A stretch of 64,000 bases of DNA, from positions 930,001-994,000 of the forward strand of contig NZ_CP133267.1 in the NCBI RefSeq assembly GCF_030915465.1, read 5' to 3'. The notes beneath the pieces are model-generated. The model had not been told where the DNA came from. It searched no databases and worked only from the letters and a program-made list of their open reading frames with translations. Made by a program: the position numbers and the translations under genes. The stretch's first letter is position 1, and every line of letters begins with the position of its first letter. This stretch comes from Neobacillus sp. PS3-34. GTDB taxonomy: Bacteria > Bacillota > Bacilli > Bacillales > Cytobacillaceae. Of this stretch, positions 1 to 8,863 are shown piece after piece.

Positions 1-1247
1 TCCTTAATAGACGCAAACCACTGAGCAGTTGCACGGAAAATAACCGGCTTTTTCGTTCTCCAGTCATGAGGATAGGAGTGTGTGATAAATGAAAGCTTTA
101 ACAAGGCTCCCGCTTCTTCCAAAGCCTTTACAATCGGTTTATTGGCCTCATCATAAAATAATCCTTCAAAACCGGCCGCTTCCTTGGTCATTACGCCTTT
201 ATCATCAACCGGACAAAGAACTTCCAAGCCATATTTTTGGCCAACGTGGAAATCGTCTTCTCCGTGTCCAGGGGCTGTGTGTACGCAGCCTGTACCGGCA
301 TCGGTTGTCACGTGATCGCCAAGCATTACTAATGAATCACGGCCATACAGGGGGTGTACAGCAATAATATTTTCGAGGTCACTGCCTTTAACCTTTTGTA
401 CTGTTTCTGTTTCTTCCCAGCCAATTTCCTTTTGGACTGCTTCAAGCAGTGCTTCGGCAACCAGGAATTTTCCGCCGTTTGCAGAAACAACAACATAATC
501 AAGATCAGGATGGACAGAAATCCCTAGATTGGCAGGAATTGTCCATGGAGTAGTTGTCCAGATAATGATGCTTGTATCAGTATCCAGAACACCTTTTCCG
601 TCTTTCACTTTAAAACCTACGTAAATAGATGCAGAACGTTTGTCTTGGTATTCAATTTCAGCTTCCGCCAAGGCAGATTCACTTGAAGGTGACCAATAAA
701 CCGGCTTTAGCCCTTTATAGATATAGCCTTTTTTCGCCATTTCACCAAAAACCTTGATTTGCTGTGCTTCGTATTCAGGATTTAAAGTGATGTACGGATT
801 TTCCCAGTCTCCACGCACACCAAGGCGTTTAAACTGCGTACGTTGATTATCAATTTGTTCCAATGCGTATTCAGCGCAAAGCTTACGGAATTCAGCAACC
901 GTCATCTCTTTGCGTTTAACACCCTTATTAGTAAGTGCCTGCTCAATCGGAAGCCCATGGGTATCCCAGCCTGGAACATAAGGGGCGTTATATCCGCTCA
1001 TTGATTTATAACGGACGATAAAATCCTTCAAAATTTTATTGAGCGCGTGGCCCATGTGAATATCACCGTTTGCGTATGGATGCCCATCATGCAAAATATA
1101 CATTGGACGGTCTTTTGTACGCTCCTGAACTTTTTTGTAGATATTCATTTCTTCCCATTTTTCCTGAATTTCAGGTTCTCTTTTCGGCAGATTGCCGCGC
1201 ATCGGAAATTCAGTTTGCGGCATTAACAGCGTATCTTTATATTCCAT
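1..1247 (-). CDS. ileS: Isoleucyl-tRNA synthetase, N-terminal part (partial)
   Basis: This class I aminoacyl-tRNA synthetase charges tRNA-Ile with isoleucine in the cytoplasm. Only the first 415 codons are inside the window; the gene runs off the left edge and no stop codon is seen. The protein starts [18 protein letters not shown] and carries the class I nucleotide-binding HIGH-type sequence HMGH within [11 protein letters not shown] at about residue 65, followed by typical IleRS sequence such as [12 protein letters not shown] and the editing-domain motif WTTTPWT. The ATG at 1245-1247 follows a GGAGGAAAT-type ribosome binding site. The frame stays open from the start to the window edge. A T-box leader precedes it. 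Identity is certain; the missing C-terminal part would hold the KMSKS loop and zinc site. Confidence 0.97.
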   Translation of the reverse strand, partial: MEYKDTLLMPQTEFPMRGNLPKREPEIQEKWEEMNIYKKVQERTKDRPMYILHDGHPYANGDIHMGHALNKILKDFIVRYKSMSGYNAPYVPGWDTHGLPIEQALTNKGVKRKEMTVAEFRKLCAEYALEQIDNQRTQFKRLGVRGDWENPYITLNPEYEAQQIKVFGEMAKKGYIYKGLKPVYWSPSSESALAEAEIEYQDKRSASIYVGFKVKDGKGVLDTDTSIIIWTTTPWTIPANLGISVHPDLDYVVVSANGGKFLVAEALLEAVQKEIGWEETETVQKVKGSDLENIIAVHPLYGRDSLVMLGDHVTTDAGTGCVHTAPGHGEDDFHVGQKYGLEVLCPVDDKGVMTKEAAGFEGLFYDEANKPIVKALEEAGALLKLSFITHSYPHDWRTKKPVIFRATAQWFASIK

Positions 1248-1289
1248 TTCTATTTCCTCCTGACAGTATCATCATTAACAAATGGCCAA

Positions 1290-1555
1290 ATAAAAAAACC
1301 CCCTCATCCCAAATAGGGACGAGAAGGTTTGTTCCCGCGGTACCACCCTGATAGAAGGTGCATGAATCTGCACTTTCCTCTTTGCTCATTCGTAACGTGA
1401 ACGAAACGCCGAAGCTTATTCACCTGCGCATAACAGGCTTTCAGCCAGGAACTCAAGGGTGATCTTCCAGTTTTTCCACTTTTGCCGGGCTTCCACCATT
1501 CCCGGTTCGCTGCTAAAAGCAATTGTTTAACTGTACTGTCCCTATCATTGTCATT
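1290..1555 (-). promoter_or_regulatory. T-box riboswitch (isoleucine) with terminator, ileS leader
   Basis: The leader contains the invariant T-box core GGTGGTACCGCGG at 1335-1347 on the minus strand. It is followed by a 12-bp terminator stem (1299-1310 with 1316-1327, loop 1311-1315) and a run of seven U residues (1292-1298). A probable specifier triplet AUC (Ile) lies at 1461-1463 inside the GGAAGAUCACC segment. T-box RNAs bind uncharged cognate tRNA at the specifier and at the T-box bulge, which favours antitermination; this fits the ileS gene immediately downstream. The exact 5' limit is approximate. Confidence 0.95.
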
Positions 1556-1581
1556 GACCATTCTATTTACTTTATTAAGAA

Positions 1582-1611
1582 ATTATATGCGAAATAATGC
1601 ATTTTCGTCAA
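1582..1611 (-). promoter_or_regulatory. Sigma-A type promoter of ileS
   Basis: The minus strand has a TTGACG -35 element at 1606-1611 and a perfect TATAAT -10 element at 1582-1587, separated by 18 bases. It lies just before the T-box leader. The -35 overlaps the divIVA stop codon (1608-1610), so ileS has its own vegetative promoter although divIVA lies directly upstream. Confidence 0.75.
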
Positions 1612-2123
1612 GCTAGCGAATCTTCTTCCTCAGTCGATTTTAATTCCGTTGCATCCAATTCGTATTCGAGCAAATGATCCCAGTCATCTGTGTTCAGCAT
1701 ATCAAGCTGTGCTTCGATTAGCATTTTAAAGCGTGTGCGGAATACTTTGGACTGTTTCTTTAGATCTTCAATCTCCAAAGCAATCTTTCTTGCTTTGGAT
1801 AAAGACTCATTCACGATACGGTCAGCATTTTTTTCTGCTTCCTTGATAATGAGCTTTGCTTCCTTCTGGGCATTGCGTTTTAAATCCTCAGCAGCTTCCT
1901 GGGCAACAACGATTGATTTATGCAAAGTATCTTCAATTGTCGTAAAATGGCCCAAACGATCGTTTAAATCCTTCAACCGCTCTTCCATTTCTTTTTTCTC
2001 TCTGATGATTAACTCATAATCCTTGATAACCTGATCAAGAAACTCGTTTACTTCGTCCTCATCATAACCCCTGAAACCCTTGTTAAATTCTTTATTGTGT
2101 ATATCTAACGGCGTTAAAGGCAT
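1608..2123 (-). CDS. divIVA: Cell division site / pole determinant DivIVA
   Basis: DivIVA binds curved membrane at new septa and poles and positions division and sporulation factors. The 171-aa product starts MPLTPLDIHNKEF, with the conserved N-terminal lipid-binding domain (GFRGYDEDEVNEFLDQVIKDYE, about residues 18-37) followed by heptad-rich coiled coil to near the C terminus, which is acidic. The start at 2121-2123 is chosen because GGAGGTGG lies directly upstream and the family begins with MPLTP; an in-frame ATG 12 codons upstream lacks such a site. It is the last gene before ileS and follows ylmH, as in B. subtilis. Confidence 0.96.
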   Translation of the reverse strand: MPLTPLDIHNKEFNKGFRGYDEDEVNEFLDQVIKDYELIIREKKEMEERLKDLNDRLGHFTTIEDTLHKSIVVAQEAAEDLKRNAQKEAKLIIKEAEKNADRIVNESLSKARKIALEIEDLKKQSKVFRTRFKMLIEAQLDMLNTDDWDHLLEYELDATELKSTEEEDSLA

Positions 2124-2217
2124 TACGCCACCTCCAAATATGTTATATATCATATTCATTATGTAGTAGTGCTAATATTCGACACGGTTCCTTTTAAATC
2201 CTGCTATTGCGTGAAAT

Positions 2218-2990
2218 TTATTTTTGCTTTCCGACAGTAATCCGCAATTTTTCTTTTTTTGTTCTGCCTTCAAGTGAGGTGATTTTTGCACGGCGATGCC
2301 CACGGACTGATATAAGGTCACCTTCATCACACTCGAATGATGGATTTTCGATGACTGTCCAATTCACTTTTACATGTCCCTGCTGGATTAATAACTGTGA
2401 TTTTTGCCTGGATAAATTGTGAATACCCGATATGACTGTATCAAGCCTGAGCGAAGAGACTGTTATAGAGGCCTCAGACCATGATTGACTGATTGAAATA
2501 GCCTGTTGAAGGGGTAAGTCCAACAGCTTGACTGCAGCTTTTCCTATTGAAACAAGCTGAAGCATTAAATAATCCTTTACCTCATTGGCAGCAAAAAATT
2601 GAATCCTGTCACCTTCAAAAATGATGTCTCCAAATTTACCTCTTTTTAGCCCTAACGACATTAAGCTGCCCAAAACCTGAGGGTGCTCAATCGTCACAAA
2701 TTTCGAAGGATAGTCGATTTCAAACAGGCTGATTTGGAAATCATCAAGGTCGGCACTGCTGTAGTCCGGGAAGAGTAAAGCCCTGTTTCTTTCTGTCCCA
2801 TCACTGCCGCCAAATACCTCCCATTTCACACCTGCATTTTCTCCGATCAATGTCTTTAATATATGCTGCTCCCTTGGGTCAAGAAAGTCTGTTAATTTCG
2901 GAGCATAAGCATTTTCTACATAGTCCTGCCAATTCAGCACCTGATCGATAAAATCTCGCTCCTCGGCCTGAAATGCTGATAGATATTCAT
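2218..2990 (-). CDS. ylmH: S4-domain RNA-binding protein YlmH (reading frame interrupted)
   Basis: This member of the YlmH family has a C-terminal S4 RNA-binding domain (about residues 180-240, VKVNWTVIENPSFECDEGD). YlmH has been linked to ribosome-associated quality control. The start MNIYQHFR at 2988-2990 and the rest of the protein (from about residue 10, DFIDQVLNWQDYV) are in different frames. Adding one base in the AGGCCG sequence at 2965-2968 restores a 257-aa protein, the length of the B. subtilis protein. The break coincides with GGCC, so I treat it as a probable consensus error. The gene lies between ylmG and divIVA, as in other Bacilli. Confidence 0.88.
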
Positions 2991-3024
2991 AAGCTCCCTC
3001 TTATCCTTTAAATCTTAACAAAAA

Positions 3025-3043
3025 AGGGACTGGTTCTGTCCCT
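3025..3043 (-). terminator. Intrinsic terminator after ylmG
   Basis: The minus strand forms AGGGAC - 7-base loop - GTCCCT followed directly by TTTTTTG. It separates ylmG from ylmH and probably reduces read-through into ylmH. Confidence 0.7.
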
Positions 3044-3053
3044 GATGAGTCTT

Positions 3054-3317
3054 TTATACGAGCCATATAAATAATTTATGAAGGCCACGGGACGCCAGGT
3101 TCAAGACCATGAAGGCGACAATTGGCGAGATATCGATCATTCCTAGCGGAGGAATGATCTTGCGGAATGGTTCCAGATAGGGTTCACAAATCCGCTCCAT
3201 AAATCTGCCGACTGCACTATTTTGAGCATTTGGAAACCAGGACATTAAAATATATATAATCAATATCCATGAGTAAAAATAAAGCGCTTTTTGCAAAAGA
3301 TCGAACAAAATGACCAT
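3054..3317 (-). CDS. ylmG: YggT-family membrane protein YlmG
   Basis: This is a small integral membrane protein of 87 aa of the YggT family with two predicted membrane segments, about residues 8-27 (LYFYSWILIIYILMSWF) and 62-80 (SPIVAFMVLNLASRGL). The conserved inter-helix sequence NAVGRF...CEPYLEPFRKIIPP is present (here SAVGRFMERICEPYLEPFRK). It lies six bases after sepF in the ylm cluster. The family is linked genetically to cell division, but no biochemical role is established, and none is claimed here. Confidence 0.9.
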   Translation of the reverse strand: MVILFDLLQKALYFYSWILIIYILMSWFPNAQNSAVGRFMERICEPYLEPFRKIIPPLGMIDISPIVAFMVLNLASRGLHKLFIWLV

Positions 3318-3323
3318 TAAATT

Positions 3324-3761
3324 CTACCACCTCGAATCGTTTAAATCATGTTCCTGCATGATTTCAGATATATTGCCTGATACTTCTACATTGTCAGGGG
3401 TACATAAAAAGATGCTGCTGCCGATTCTTTGGATATCCCCGCCAATTGCATAGACGGTCCCGCTTAAAAAATCAACAATCCGTTTTGCCTGGTCATGGTC
3501 AATGCGTTGGAGATTGACCACTACAGCCCTGCGGTTTTTTAAATGATCGGCAATATCCTGAGCCTCAGCATATACACGTGGCTCGACAAGTACAACCTTA
3601 GAGGATTTTTGAACGCTTTGCAGGCTGACAACATTTTGCGGTTTTGCGGCTGGCTGTCTTTGTGGTTTAACAGGTTCAGCTTCTTCAACGTATTCCTCTT
3701 CCGTATCATCATATTCATCATCTAAAAAGAAAAATGTTTTTATTTTTGTTTTAATGCTCAT
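3324..3761 (-). CDS. sepF: Cell division protein SepF
   Basis: SepF bundles FtsZ filaments and anchors them to the membrane through an N-terminal amphipathic helix ([17 protein letters not shown]). Then comes a variable acidic linker and a C-terminal DUF552 domain (about residues 55-140, [19 protein letters not shown] to [16 protein letters not shown]). The start at 3759-3761 follows GGAGGTGCA, and its A overlaps the ylmE stop codon (TAATG), indicating translational coupling. The product is 145 aa. FtsA, its functional partner at the Z ring, is encoded about 7 kb upstream. Confidence 0.96.
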   Translation of the reverse strand: MSIKTKIKTFFFLDDEYDDTEEEYVEEAEPVKPQRQPAAKPQNVVSLQSVQKSSKVVLVEPRVYAEAQDIADHLKNRRAVVVNLQRIDHDQAKRIVDFLSGTVYAIGGDIQRIGSSIFLCTPDNVEVSGNISEIMQEHDLNDSRW

Positions 3762-4449
3762 TACTGCACCTCCCAATCATTTTTTCCTACTAGAGCGGTT
3801 CCAATCCTTACCATAGTAGCGCCTTCTTCAACAGCAATTGAAAAGTCATTCGACATGCCCATTGATAGCTCCTTGCAGGGTGCGTGGCTGAAATAGCATT
3901 CCTGAACCTTTATCTGCAAATCCTTCAATGTTTTAAAGCATTGGCGGAGCATGCTTTCATCCTCCGTAAGCGGAGCCATGGTCATAAGGCCTCTACGCTA
4001 ATGTTATGGTATGTGCCAAGCTGTTCAATAAAGGTTACAACTTCCCCAGGCTGCAAGCCGTGCTTTGAATCCTCCCCGGATACATTGACCTGGACAAGGC
4101 ATTTTACCTTACCTTGTGAACGTTTATTGATTTCCTCCGCCAGCGAAATTCGGTCAAGCGAATGGATATACTCCACTTTATCAATGATGTTCTTTACTTT
4201 TCTCGTTTGAAGGCTGCCGATAAAATGGAAAAAAGGCTTGTCCCCCAAAGCTTCCCATTTTTCGAGAAGCCCTTCGTCCCTATTTTCACCAAGGTTGAGG
4301 ATACCTGCTTCCACAGCCTCCCTTGCTCTTTCTGTACTCACATATTTAGTGACGGCAATAATTTTTACATCTTCTGCATTTCTGCCTGTTTTATGGCAGG
4401 CTTGTTCTATTTGAAGCTTTATACTTGCCAGATTTGCAGCAACATTCAT
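3761..4449 (-). CDS. ylmE: PLP homeostasis protein, YggS/PROSC family (reading frame interrupted)
   Basis: This pyridoxal-5'-phosphate binding TIM-barrel protein of the YggS family helps balance vitamin B6 and amino-acid pools. The N-terminal 155 residues include the PLP-lysine segment IIAVTKYVS (about residue 30) and [13 protein letters not shown]. The C-terminal 74 residues include SMGMSNDF and [13 protein letters not shown], the phosphate-binding part. They are joined by a break at GAGGCCTTATG (GGCC at 3988-3991). One added base gives the expected [14 protein letters not shown] and a 229-aa protein. The start overlaps the ylmD stop, and the stop overlaps the sepF start. Confidence 0.88.
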
Positions 4450-5270
4450 TACAGCTCCTCCTTCCAGCCAACAAAGCTGGTCATTCTGCCGGTTTTCCCA
4501 TGGTCACGCCTGTGAGAAAAAAACAAATCCTGATGGCAGCTCGAACAATATTTGGTTACGCTTATATTTGCTTCTGGAATGCCGGCTTTTATCATGAGCA
4601 GCTTGTTAAGTTCCTGCAAATCCAAGGCATACTGGCCTGCTTTGATTGTATTATAGGGCTTTTTTTCGACATCTTCTAGTGTATTTTGAACGAAAGTAAT
4701 AACACGTTCATCTACAATATAACATTTTCCGCAAATGGATGGACCAATAACCGCGAAAATTTGCTCAGGCTGGATGCCTTCATTTTTCCAGGCTTCAATC
4801 ATATGCCTGGATATTTCATTTACAGTCCCCTTCCAGCCAGCATGTGCAGTTCCAATCATATTTCTATGTGGAGCAATAAAAAATAGGGGCACACAATCTG
4901 CAAAACAGAGAGTAAGCAGAATACCCTTTTCATCAGTATAAAACGCATCCGTTGCTTTAAAGGATGTCCCATACGAAGAGGCCCCTTTTCCCCGGTCCCC
5001 TGAGGTTACTTTTTGGACGGTGACATCATGTGTTTGTTCTGCACCTGCCCATGACTCAAGCGGAAACGCCAGCAGCTCTGCTAAATGCTTTCTATTTGCG
5101 CAAACAGCTTCTGGGTTGTCATTTACATGGAATCCCATATTAAAGCTCTCGAATTCATTTTTGCTATATCCGCCGTTTTTTGTCGTCATCCCCGCTATTA
5201 GGCCAGGATATTTGTCCATCCAGCTATCAATTAATAAAAATGAATCATTTTTTAAAATAAATGGTTCCAT
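4449..5270 (-). CDS. ylmD: Polyphenol oxidase / purine nucleoside phosphorylase family protein YlmD
   Basis: This 273-aa protein belongs to the multicopper polyphenol oxidoreductase (DUF152, YfiH/PgeF) family. Its members show purine nucleoside phosphorylase or laccase-like activity, and E. coli PgeF edits peptidoglycan precursors. The metal- and substrate-binding residues are present: CFADCVPLFF, GTAHAGWKGTVNE and GPSICGKCYIV, plus a C-terminal YCSSCHQDLFFSHRRDHGKTGR segment given here only by its ends YCSSC and GKTGR. It is full length and translationally coupled to ylmE (TAATG). Which activity it has here cannot be read from sequence. Confidence 0.9.
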   Translation of the reverse strand: MEPFILKNDSFLLIDSWMDKYPGLIAGMTTKNGGYSKNEFESFNMGFHVNDNPEAVCANRKHLAELLAFPLESWAGAEQTHDVTVQKVTSGDRGKGASSYGTSFKATDAFYTDEKGILLTLCFADCVPLFFIAPHRNMIGTAHAGWKGTVNEISRHMIEAWKNEGIQPEQIFAVIGPSICGKCYIVDERVITFVQNTLEDVEKKPYNTIKAGQYALDLQELNKLLMIKAGIPEANISVTKYCSSCHQDLFFSHRRDHGKTGRMTSFVGWKEEL

Positions 5271-5343
5271 TCCTTTACCTCTCGCTTTTTTTTATAGTGT
5301 AACATATACCGACAAAAAAAGTGACATGGAAAGACAATGGTTA

Positions 5344-5595
5344 TTATTCAGCTGGTATTGAGGCCTTATATCTAACTAAAATAACGTCCTCACCAATTTT
5401 AATGATGTTTTTCCAAGGGATCACGATGTCTTCCTCCCTGCCAAAAAAACCAAGCACCTTCCCATTTCCGCTAATGACTACTGCCTCCACCGTGCCAGTA
5501 TCCAGATTGATTTCAATATCCCCGATATTGCCAAGCTTTTTTCCATCAGCAACATTCACTACATCTTTTATTTGAAATTCCGATATTTTAATCAT
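5344..5595 (-). CDS. ylmC: PRC-barrel protein YlmC/YmxH family
   Basis: This is a small PRC-barrel protein of 83 aa starting MIKISEFQIKDVVN. The motifs GKKLGNIGDIEINLDTG and GKVLGFFGREEDIVIPW match the sporulation-associated YlmC/YmxH family. The start at 5593-5595 is chosen from family alignment and because an AG-rich site (GAAGAGG) is adjacent; a longer frame upstream lacks family support. It lies between sigG and ylmD; ylmA, present here in B. subtilis, is absent. The molecular role is not known. Confidence 0.85.
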   Translation of the reverse strand: MIKISEFQIKDVVNVADGKKLGNIGDIEINLDTGTVEAVVISGNGKVLGFFGREEDIVIPWKNIIKIGEDVILVRYKASIPAE

Positions 5596-5675
5596 CCTCT
5601 TCACTCCCATTACTTTTCTATTTAAAAATATATGATTTAAAATCATGAAAGTTGTTGTTTTTTACAAAAACAAAT

Positions 5676-5697
5676 AAAGCTGCCCAATGGCAGCTTT
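5676..5697 (-). terminator. Intrinsic terminator overlapping the sigG stop codon
   Basis: The stem AAAGCTGCC (5689-5697 as read on the minus strand) pairs with GGCAGCTTT across a 4-base loop and is followed by ATTTGTTTTTG. The sigG stop codon (5696-5698) is inside the first arm. Confidence 0.8.
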
Positions 5698-6474
5698 AGC
5701 TTTGGATATTTTTATTCATTTGTTTGATGGCTGCTTTCTCAAGCCTTGACACCTGGCGTGTGAAATGCCAATTTCATCTGCGACTTCCATTTGTGTTTTG
5801 CCCTGAAAAAATCTCTTGCGAAGAATCAATTTTTCCCGCTCATTTAGTCTTCTCATACCCTCTTTTAGAGCGATTTCCTCAATCCAATTTATATCCTTAT
5901 TTCGTTCATCGCTCAATTGGTCCATAACATATATAGGATCCCCGCCATCATTATAGATGGGCTCAAATAAGGATACAGGATCTTGAATCGCATCAAGGGC
6001 AAAAACAATTTCCTCATGTGGCACTTCCAAAACCTTAGCAATTTCTTCAGCTGTCGGCTCACGTGAAGTTGCACTCATTAACCGTTCTCTAACCTGTAAG
6101 GCCTTGTAGGCTATATCCCTTAGTGACCTGGATACACGGATAGGATTATTATCACGCAAGTATCTGCGAATTTCACCTATGATCATGGGTACTGCATAAG
6201 TGGAAAACTTAACGTTTTGACTTAAATCAAAGTTATCTATGGATTTCATTAGGCCGATACAGCCAACCTGGAACAGGTCATCTACAAACTCACCACGATT
6301 ATTGAACCTCTGAATGACACTTAACACAAGTCGTAAGTTTCCGTTAACGAGTTTTTCCCGCGCCGTAATATCACCATCTTGCATCTGCCTGAAAAGCAAT
6401 CTCATTTCTTCGTTTTTTAATACAGGAAGTTTTGATGTATCTACACCGCATATTTCAACTTTATTTCGAGTCAA
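5696..6474 (-). CDS. sigG: RNA polymerase forespore sigma factor SigG (C-terminal frame break)
   Basis: Sigma-G directs late forespore transcription. All sigma-70 regions are visible: region 2 (FVDDLFQVGCIGLMKSIDNF, QNVKFSTYAVPMIIGEIRRY), region 3 (SRSLRDIAYKAL) and region 4 with the helix-turn-helix. The frame breaks just after KTQMEVADEIGIS at 5754-5758. Adding one base gives the conserved tail (Q)AQVSRLEKAAIKQMNKN and a stop at 5696, for 259 aa. At the break a conserved Gln reads as His, and true CAGGCCCAG (with GGCC) would explain both changes. The start is taken as TTG at 6472-6474 because TAAGGAGGG lies directly upstream and the protein family begins (M)xRNKVEICGVD. Confidence 0.92.
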
Positions 6475-6477
6475 TTC

Positions 6478-6541
6478 TTTTTCCCTCCTTACAGGAGCTG
6501 CTGTACAAAAAACAGTATCTCCTTGAGAAGGAAAAATATGC
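6478..6541 (-). promoter_or_regulatory. Sigma-F type promoter and RBS-sequestering leader hairpin of sigG
   Basis: A GCATA -35 element (6537-6541) and a GGAGATACTG -10 element (6513-6522, matching GGNNANANTN) are spaced by 14 bases, as expected for forespore sigma-F control. The bases between the two elements (6525-6536) can pair over 11 positions, including two G-U pairs, with the sigG Shine-Dalgarno segment GGAGGGAAAAA (6478-6488). Read-through mRNA from spoIIG would contain both arms; mRNA started at this promoter lacks the left arm. This design is reported for B. subtilis sigG. Confidence 0.65.
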
Positions 6542-6645
6542 ACTTTATGATTCAGTGGATTGGACGAGTTAATGCTGAAATTAGCGGCAATTCCTCTATT
6601 TTTCTGCAAAAAATTCGTTTAAAAAAATATTTTTGCAAAAGAATT

Positions 6646-7365
6646 TTATACCATTTTGTTAAACTCCTTGCGCAATCTTTTTATGATTCTTTTTTCCAGT
6701 CTTGAAATATAAGATTGTGAAATACCAAGCATATCGGCAACATCTTTCTGGGTTTTTTCCTCTCCGTTTGTAAGTCCGAAGCGAAGCTCCATAATTTGTT
6801 TTTCACGGTCTGATAATTGATGCAGAGCCTTTGTTAAAAGCTTTCTGTCAACGTTTGCTTCCAAATCCTTAGTAATGATATCGTCATCAGTTCCGAGGAC
6901 ATCCGATAATAATAATTCATTTCCATCCCAATCAATATTAAGCGGTTCATCGAATGAAACTTCTGATCTTATTTTATTATTCCTTCTTAAATACATAAGT
7001 ATTTCATTCTCAATACACCTTGATGCGTATGTAGCAAGCTTGATCTTTTTTTCCGGGTTAAATGTATTAACCGCCTTTATAAGGCCGATGGTGCCAATAC
7101 TGATGAGATCTTCAATGTTAATTCCGGTGTTTTCAAATTTTCGCGCAATATAAACGACAAGCCTCAGATTTCTTTCAATTAATATCGATCTTGCTGCTTT
7201 ATCTCCATTAGGGAGCTTATTCAGCAGCAGTTCTTCTTCTTCCTTGTTCAAAGGAGGCGGCAGAGCCTCGCTTCCGCCAATATAATAAACTTCGTCCGTT
7301 TTTAATCCTAGTTTAATTAAAATTTTATACCAGTAGTAGGATAATCGAAGTCTCCATTTTTTCAT
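6646..7365 (-). CDS. sigE: RNA polymerase mother-cell sigma factor SigE (pro-protein)
   Basis: Sigma-E is the first mother-cell sigma factor of sporulation. It is made as an inactive membrane-associated precursor: the N-terminal stretch [20 protein letters not shown] is the basic and hydrophobic pro-sequence cleaved by SpoIIGA. Region 2 ([38 protein letters not shown]) and region 4 ([33 protein letters not shown]) are intact. The 239-aa frame has no break. It follows spoIIGA and precedes sigG in the classical spoIIG locus. Confidence 0.98.
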   Translation of the reverse strand: MKKWRLRLSYYWYKILIKLGLKTDEVYYIGGSEALPPPLNKEEEELLLNKLPNGDKAARSILIERNLRLVVYIARKFENTGINIEDLISIGTIGLIKAVNTFNPEKKIKLATYASRCIENEILMYLRRNNKIRSEVSFDEPLNIDWDGNELLLSDVLGTDDDIITKDLEANVDRKLLTKALHQLSDREKQIMELRFGLTNGEEKTQKDVADMLGISQSYISRLEKRIIKRLRKEFNKMV

Positions 7366-7409
7366 GGAAGTTCCTCCTTCTAAATTGTGTATTTTTGAGT
7401 ATAGTATTA

Positions 7410-8348
7410 TTAACTTACCTTAACCGCCTCAATGGGCTTCCTAGGTCCCGTTAGCATCTTTGGATGAACGATACATTCAAATGCTTCTTCAGCGGAGAGC
7501 TGCTGCATTGTAAAGGAAATAAGGCCTTTCTCACAAATGAATTGTTCATCCCTTGTCCTAATGGTAATTGCATCTGGCTTAACAGCTACCACCAGCTGAT
7601 GCTCTTTTCCAACCACTCTATAAGGGATTACTCTTAATCGATTCTGCCATTCAGCAGAAATTTCTCCTTCTCCCATAATGATCGACTCTGCCTCTTCGGC
7701 TAAACTCTTTATTACTTCCGGCATTTTCTCCAGCTGCTTTTTTACGGAAACGAACATAACTGGCATTTTTGATATAGGATCATATAGCTGGTTTCCGCTG
7801 TCTACCAATCCCTTAAATTCAAAATGGTGTCCTTCGATATCTACGTCAACACATACGAGCTGTTCAAACTGAATTTTCGTCATTTCCATATTTTCAAATC
7901 TCTTTTTTGAGAAGTGCCATGCAATAGGAAATCCGACGAGAATAAAAATCCAGCTGACAGGATCCCCGAAACCTTTGACACTTGAAAGGAGAATGTTTTC
8001 AGTCATCTTTCTGTCATATTGAATAAAATAATGAATACCAATCAATGCGCCGCCGATTAAAAACGTAGAGAAATATAGAGTCAAAAGCCCATTTGCAAAA
8101 TAACGCCATCTTTTAAAACCAAACGAGGTCAATACCATTAATATGGAACACAGTAATTTTGAAACCGGGTGGCTGGAATAAACATTGAGAGGTGTAAAGG
8201 ACAGTAATACGATGAATGAGCCGATTAGTCCTCCTGCAAAAATTCTCCATAATTTAATTTCTCTTTTCAGAAAAATAGCAGTTAAATAGAGGAGGAAACT
8301 ATCAAATAATAAATTCAGCGTCCAGATTACGTCCAAATATACAGCCAA
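7410..8348 (-). CDS. spoIIGA: Pro-sigma-E processing aspartic protease SpoIIGA
   Basis: SpoIIGA is a membrane-embedded protease in the mother cell that cleaves pro-sigma-E in response to the forespore signal protein SpoIIR. The 312-aa protein has five hydrophobic segments in its N-terminal 150 residues and a C-terminal protease domain with the catalytic DSG at residues 183-185 ([13 protein letters not shown]). The start is a TTG at 8346-8348 (M)[11 protein letters not shown], preceded by GGAGGTGG; the upstream in-frame stretch is glycine-rich and not family-like. It is cotranscribed with sigE 44 bases downstream. Confidence 0.95.
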   Translation of the reverse strand: MAVYLDVIWTLNLLFDSFLLYLTAIFLKREIKLWRIFAGGLIGSFIVLLSFTPLNVYSSHPVSKLLCSILMVLTSFGFKRWRYFANGLLTLYFSTFLIGGALIGIHYFIQYDRKMTENILLSSVKGFGDPVSWIFILVGFPIAWHFSKKRFENMEMTKIQFEQLVCVDVDIEGHHFEFKGLVDSGNQLYDPISKMPVMFVSVKKQLEKMPEVIKSLAEEAESIIMGEGEISAEWQNRLRVIPYRVVGKEHQLVVAVKPDAITIRTRDEQFICEKGLISFTMQQLSAEEAFECIVHPKMLTGPRKPIEAVKVS

Positions 8349-8457
8349 GCAACCACCTCCTACACCGCCGCCAGTTAAAGACTGATGCTCCAAAAAGTAA
8401 GCCGCTGCCTATCTTTAACAGAGTTATTTCTTGGTACGAATATTCTGTTTACGGAAA

Positions 8458-8491
8458 AGTATAACCTAGTTGTTCCGCTGAAGTGTGTCAC
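8458..8491 (-). promoter_or_regulatory. Candidate spoIIG promoter with 22-bp spacer
   Basis: A GTGACA -35-like element (8486-8491) and a TATACT -10 element (8458-8463) are 22 bases apart, about 110 bases upstream of spoIIGA. The B. subtilis spoIIG promoter is known for the same unusual 22-bp spacing, where Spo0A~P bound at the -35 region repositions sigma-A polymerase. I could not identify clear consensus Spo0A boxes, so this rests on spacing and position. Confidence 0.5.
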
Positions 8492-8599
8492 TTTCTGTAA
8501 ACAAATTTAAAGAAATTTTCTCTTTTTCATTCGGAATTTGTCACATTTTCAAAACCTTTTTAACAAAGATTCATAAAATGTATCCTCCATTGAAATTTT

Positions 8600-8805
8600 G
8601 CTATATAAGGAGTAGTTGATTTCCACTCCAGGATGCTCGCTTTCCGCGGGGCGGGCGGTGAGCCTCCTCGGCGCACAGCGCCTGTGGGGTCTCACCTGTC
8701 CCGCTGCTCCCGCTGGAGTCTCGCACCTTCCGCTCCAATCAACTTCTTTTTCAACGATTTCTTTTAAAAACCTATTTGCAAGACAACATTCTTTTAGAAA
8801 ACAGC
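8600..8805 (+). repeat. Dispersed repeat family A, copy A1 (short form)
   Basis: This GC-rich element between the ftsZ 3' end and the spoIIGA promoter has a core running from GTAGTTGATTTCCACTCC to CCGCTCCAATCAACTTC. Its right end, CTTTTAGAAAACAGC, is shared with copy A5. It lacks the roughly 60-bp internal segment present in A4 and A5 (after CTCCCGC) and lacks a clear left terminal repeat. Open frames across it on both strands are not counted as genes. Confidence 0.85.
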
Positions 8806-8818
8806 GTAAATAAAAAAA

Positions 8819-8843
8819 GACATGATCCAAAACGGATCATGCC
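8819..8843 (-). terminator. Intrinsic terminator of ftsZ
   Basis: The minus strand reads GGCATGATCC - loop - GGATCATGTC followed by TTTTTTTATTT. It lies 20 bases after the ftsZ stop codon and is the end of the ftsA-ftsZ transcription unit. Confidence 0.85.
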
Positions 8844-8863
8844 TTTTTAATAACATTATTTTT

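Noticed and set aside
1304..1561. Minus-strand open frame of 85 codons before ileS
   Set aside because: It covers the T-box leader and terminator; the conserved RNA elements explain the sequence.
8549..8830. Protein-coding frames across repeat A1 (both strands)
   Set aside because: They follow the GC-rich repeat, recur in A4 and A5 with frame changes, and have no ribosome binding site.
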